This document shows positions 4,383 through 6,133 of a DNA stretch of 6,133 nucleotides, one piece after another. This DNA is from Chloroflexaceae bacterium UBA1466 (GTDB lineage Bacteria > Chloroflexota > Chloroflexia > Chloroflexales > Chloroflexaceae): the NCBI GenBank assembly GCA_002325605.1, contig DCSM01000088.1, positions 1-6,133 of the forward strand, read 5' to 3'. The translations under genes and the position numbers were made by a program. The stretch's first letter is position 1; every line of letters begins with the position of its first letter. The notes beneath the pieces are model-generated. The model made no database searches and was not told where the DNA came from. It saw only the letters and a list, made by a program, of their open reading frames with translations.

Positions 4383-6133
4383 ATGAGTCGACCACACACT
4401 CCGCCAATTGCCATTATTGGCATGGCGGCCATCTTACCTCACGCAAAAGACCTTCGGGAGTATTGGCAAAACATCCTCAACCAAAGCGATTGCATCATTG
4501 ATGTCCCTCCCTCACGGTGGAGCATCGCCGATCATTACGATCCTGACCCTAATGTCCCTGACAAAAGCTATTGTAAGCGCGGAGGTTTTATCCCTGAGAT
4601 AGATTTCGACCCGCTTGAATTTGGTTTGCCGCCCAATATTCTCGAAGTAACTGATACTTCCCAGCTTTTAGGGCTATTTGTGGCCAAAAAGGCGCTGGAA
4701 GATGCGGGCTATGGCCATCGGCCTTTTGATAACGAACACACAGGCGTAATTCTGGGCGCGACAAGTGGCCAAAAATTGACCCATCCGTTGAGCGCCCGGC
4801 TGCAAACTCCCGTGTGGGAAAAAGTTTTGCGAAGCACTGGCATGCCTGAGCCGCAAATTCAGCAGATCATCGAAAAAGTGAATCTCGCTTATGTGCCCTG
4901 GGAAGAAAGCTCTTTCCCTGGCTTTCTGGGCAATGTCATCGCGGGTCGCATCACCAACCGCTTAAACCTTGGCGGAACAAACTGTGTCGTAGATGCAGCC
5001 TGCGCGAGTTCTTTGGCCGCGCTGAAGATGGCGATTAGCGAATTGGCCGAGGGGCGCTGCAATATGATGCTCACGGGCGGCGTGGATACTGATAATTCCA
5101 TCTTTATGTATCTTTGCTTCAGCAAAACGCCTGCCTTCTCCAGCAGCGAAGTGCCTAAGCCGTTTGATGAAAATGCCGATGGCATGATGGTTGGGGAAGG
5201 AATCGGGATGCTGGTTCTCAAGCGGTTGGCGGATGCCGAGCGCGACGGGGATCGGATTTACGCCGTGATTCGGGGGATTGGCACTTCCAGCGACGGGCGC
5301 AGCAAAAGTATCTATGCGCCGCACGCCGAAGGCCAGGCCAAAGCGTTGCGCCGCGCCTATGAAGATGCTGGTTTCTCGCCAACCACCGTTGGTTTGATTG
5401 AAGCCCACGGGACAGGCACGATGGCCGGCGACAAAAGTGAATTTGAAGCCTTAAAACGGGTCTTCAGCGAAAATAATCCCCGGAAAGGCTATATCGCCCT
5501 GGGGAGCGTCAAATCCCAAATTGGGCATACCAAAGCGGCAGCAGGTGCTTCCAGCTTGATCAAAACCGCTTTGGCCCTTCATCATAAAGTGCTGGTATCA
5601 ACCCTGAATGTAACAAAGCCCAATCCCAAATTTGGCATTCCCGACTCTCCTTTCTACATCAATACGGAAGTTCAGCCCTGGATTCAGGCCCCAGGAGGGC
5701 TTCCAAGGCGGGCGGGAGTAAGTTCTTTTGGGTTTGGGGGGACGAACTTTCATGTCGTTTTGGAGGAATATGTCAGCGAACACCCTGGAGCCTATCGGAT
5801 CCATCAAGCTCCCCAAGCGGTCTTGCTCGTTGCGGCCACCCCGCAAGCCCTGGCGCACCGTTGCACGGAGGTTGCGGCGGCGCTTCAGACGGCTACCGCC
5901 AACCAAGCCTATGCCGAATTGGTTGCCGCGACTGCCAGCTTGACCATCCCGGAGCAAGCGGCTCGGTTAGGGTTTGTCGCACATTCGCTTGCCGAAGCGG
6001 TTGATTTACTTCAGATCAGCCTGGCCCAACTCACCAAAAACCTTCAGGAAGAGGCTTGGCAACACCCCAAAGGGATTTTCTATCGGCGCACGGGGCTTGC
6101 GCCAAAAGGGAAAGTGGTCGCGCTGTTTGCGGG
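4383..6133 (+). CDS. PfaA/HglE-like iterative type I fatty acid/polyketide synthase, N-terminal ketosynthase part (3' end cut by window edge)
   Basis: The frame stays open from ATG 4383 to the right edge (583 codons). An in-frame TGA at 4362-4364 and GAAAGGA 10 nt upstream fix the start. Residues about 8-460 form a full beta-ketoacyl synthase domain, which condenses malonyl units onto a growing acyl chain. Its catalytic Cys207 is in DAACASSLAA, His342 in EAHGTGT and His382 in GSVKSQIGHTKAAAG; the closing FGFGGTNFH is at 449-457. The block from YCKRGGF through PPNILEVTD is typical of polyunsaturated fatty acid synthase subunit PfaA and the heterocyst glycolipid synthase HglE, rather than ordinary modular polyketide synthases. 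A linker (about 465-570) leads into KVVALFAG, the start of a malonyl-CoA acyltransferase domain whose GQGSQ continuation lies outside the window. In these families ACP repeats and a ketoreductase usually follow. The product cannot be told from this part. Family assignment is strong; PfaA versus HglE versus another lipid synthase is open. Confidence 0.93.
   Translation, partial: MSRPHTPPIAIIGMAAILPHAKDLREYWQNILNQSDCIIDVPPSRWSIADHYDPDPNVPDKSYCKRGGFIPEIDFDPLEFGLPPNILEVTDTSQLLGLFVAKKALEDAGYGHRPFDNEHTGVILGATSGQKLTHPLSARLQTPVWEKVLRSTGMPEPQIQQIIEKVNLAYVPWEESSFPGFLGNVIAGRITNRLNLGGTNCVVDAACASSLAALKMAISELAEGRCNMMLTGGVDTDNSIFMYLCFSKTPAFSSSEVPKPFDENADGMMVGEGIGMLVLKRLADAERDGDRIYAVIRGIGTSSDGRSKSIYAPHAEGQAKALRRAYEDAGFSPTTVGLIEAHGTGTMAGDKSEFEALKRVFSENNPRKGYIALGSVKSQIGHTKAAAGASSLIKTALALHHKVLVSTLNVTKPNPKFGIPDSPFYINTEVQPWIQAPGGLPRRAGVSSFGFGGTNFHVVLEEYVSEHPGAYRIHQAPQAVLLVAATPQALAHRCTEVAAALQTATANQAYAELVAATASLTIPEQAARLGFVAHSLAEAVDLLQISLAQLTKNLQEEAWQHPKGIFYRRTGLAPKGKVVALFA

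Noticed and set aside
4962..5408. 148-codon minus-strand open frame
   Set aside because: It is antisense to the ketosynthase core, whose catalytic motifs are unmistakable on the plus strand.
5598..5957. 119-codon minus-strand open frame
   Set aside because: It is antisense to the end of the ketosynthase domain and linker, with low-complexity arginine-rich translation typical of a shadow frame.

Overview
The window holds two near-identical tandem sensor genes on the minus strand and the 5' part of a large lipid/polyketide megasynthase gene on the plus strand. The organism cannot be named from the sequence. Base composition looks close to half G+C. RsbR-type STAS receptors, REP-like palindrome clusters and a PfaA/HglE-type ketosynthase together suggest a large-genome environmental bacterium. 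Chloroflexota is my best guess, held weakly; Planctomycetota, Verrucomicrobiota and Acidobacteriota remain possible.

Layout. Positions 1-1870 (minus) are a receptor with the order transmembrane segment - Cache-like extracellular sensor - transmembrane segment - HAMP - PAS - STAS; it lacks only its last codon or so at the window's left edge. Positions 1871-2098 are a spacer. It carries one 8-bp palindrome and four tandem copies of a second, REP-like palindrome. Positions 2099-3979 (minus) are a complete 626-residue paralogue with the same domain order. Positions 3980-4382 are a divergent intergenic region holding a good -10 box for the receptor, a palindrome over its -35 region, a candidate promoter for the plus-strand gene, and a terminator-like hairpin ending at that gene's ribosome binding site. 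Positions 4383-6133 (plus) encode a complete ketosynthase domain with its Cys-His-His triad, a linker and the first residues of an acyltransferase domain, then run off the right edge.

How the parts may work together. The receptors probably sense something outside the cell and pass the signal through HAMP and PAS to an RsbR-like STAS domain. In relatives that domain works by Ser/Thr phosphorylation and partner switching. The synthase starts an iterative fatty-acid-like or polyketide product such as a polyunsaturated or glycolipid acyl chain. The genes are divergent, so any link between sensing and lipid synthesis is only a hypothesis. The most informative details are the mosaic conservation of the two receptors (STAS almost identical, sensors drifted), the REP block sitting where the downstream receptor's promoter should be, and the leader hairpin before the synthase.
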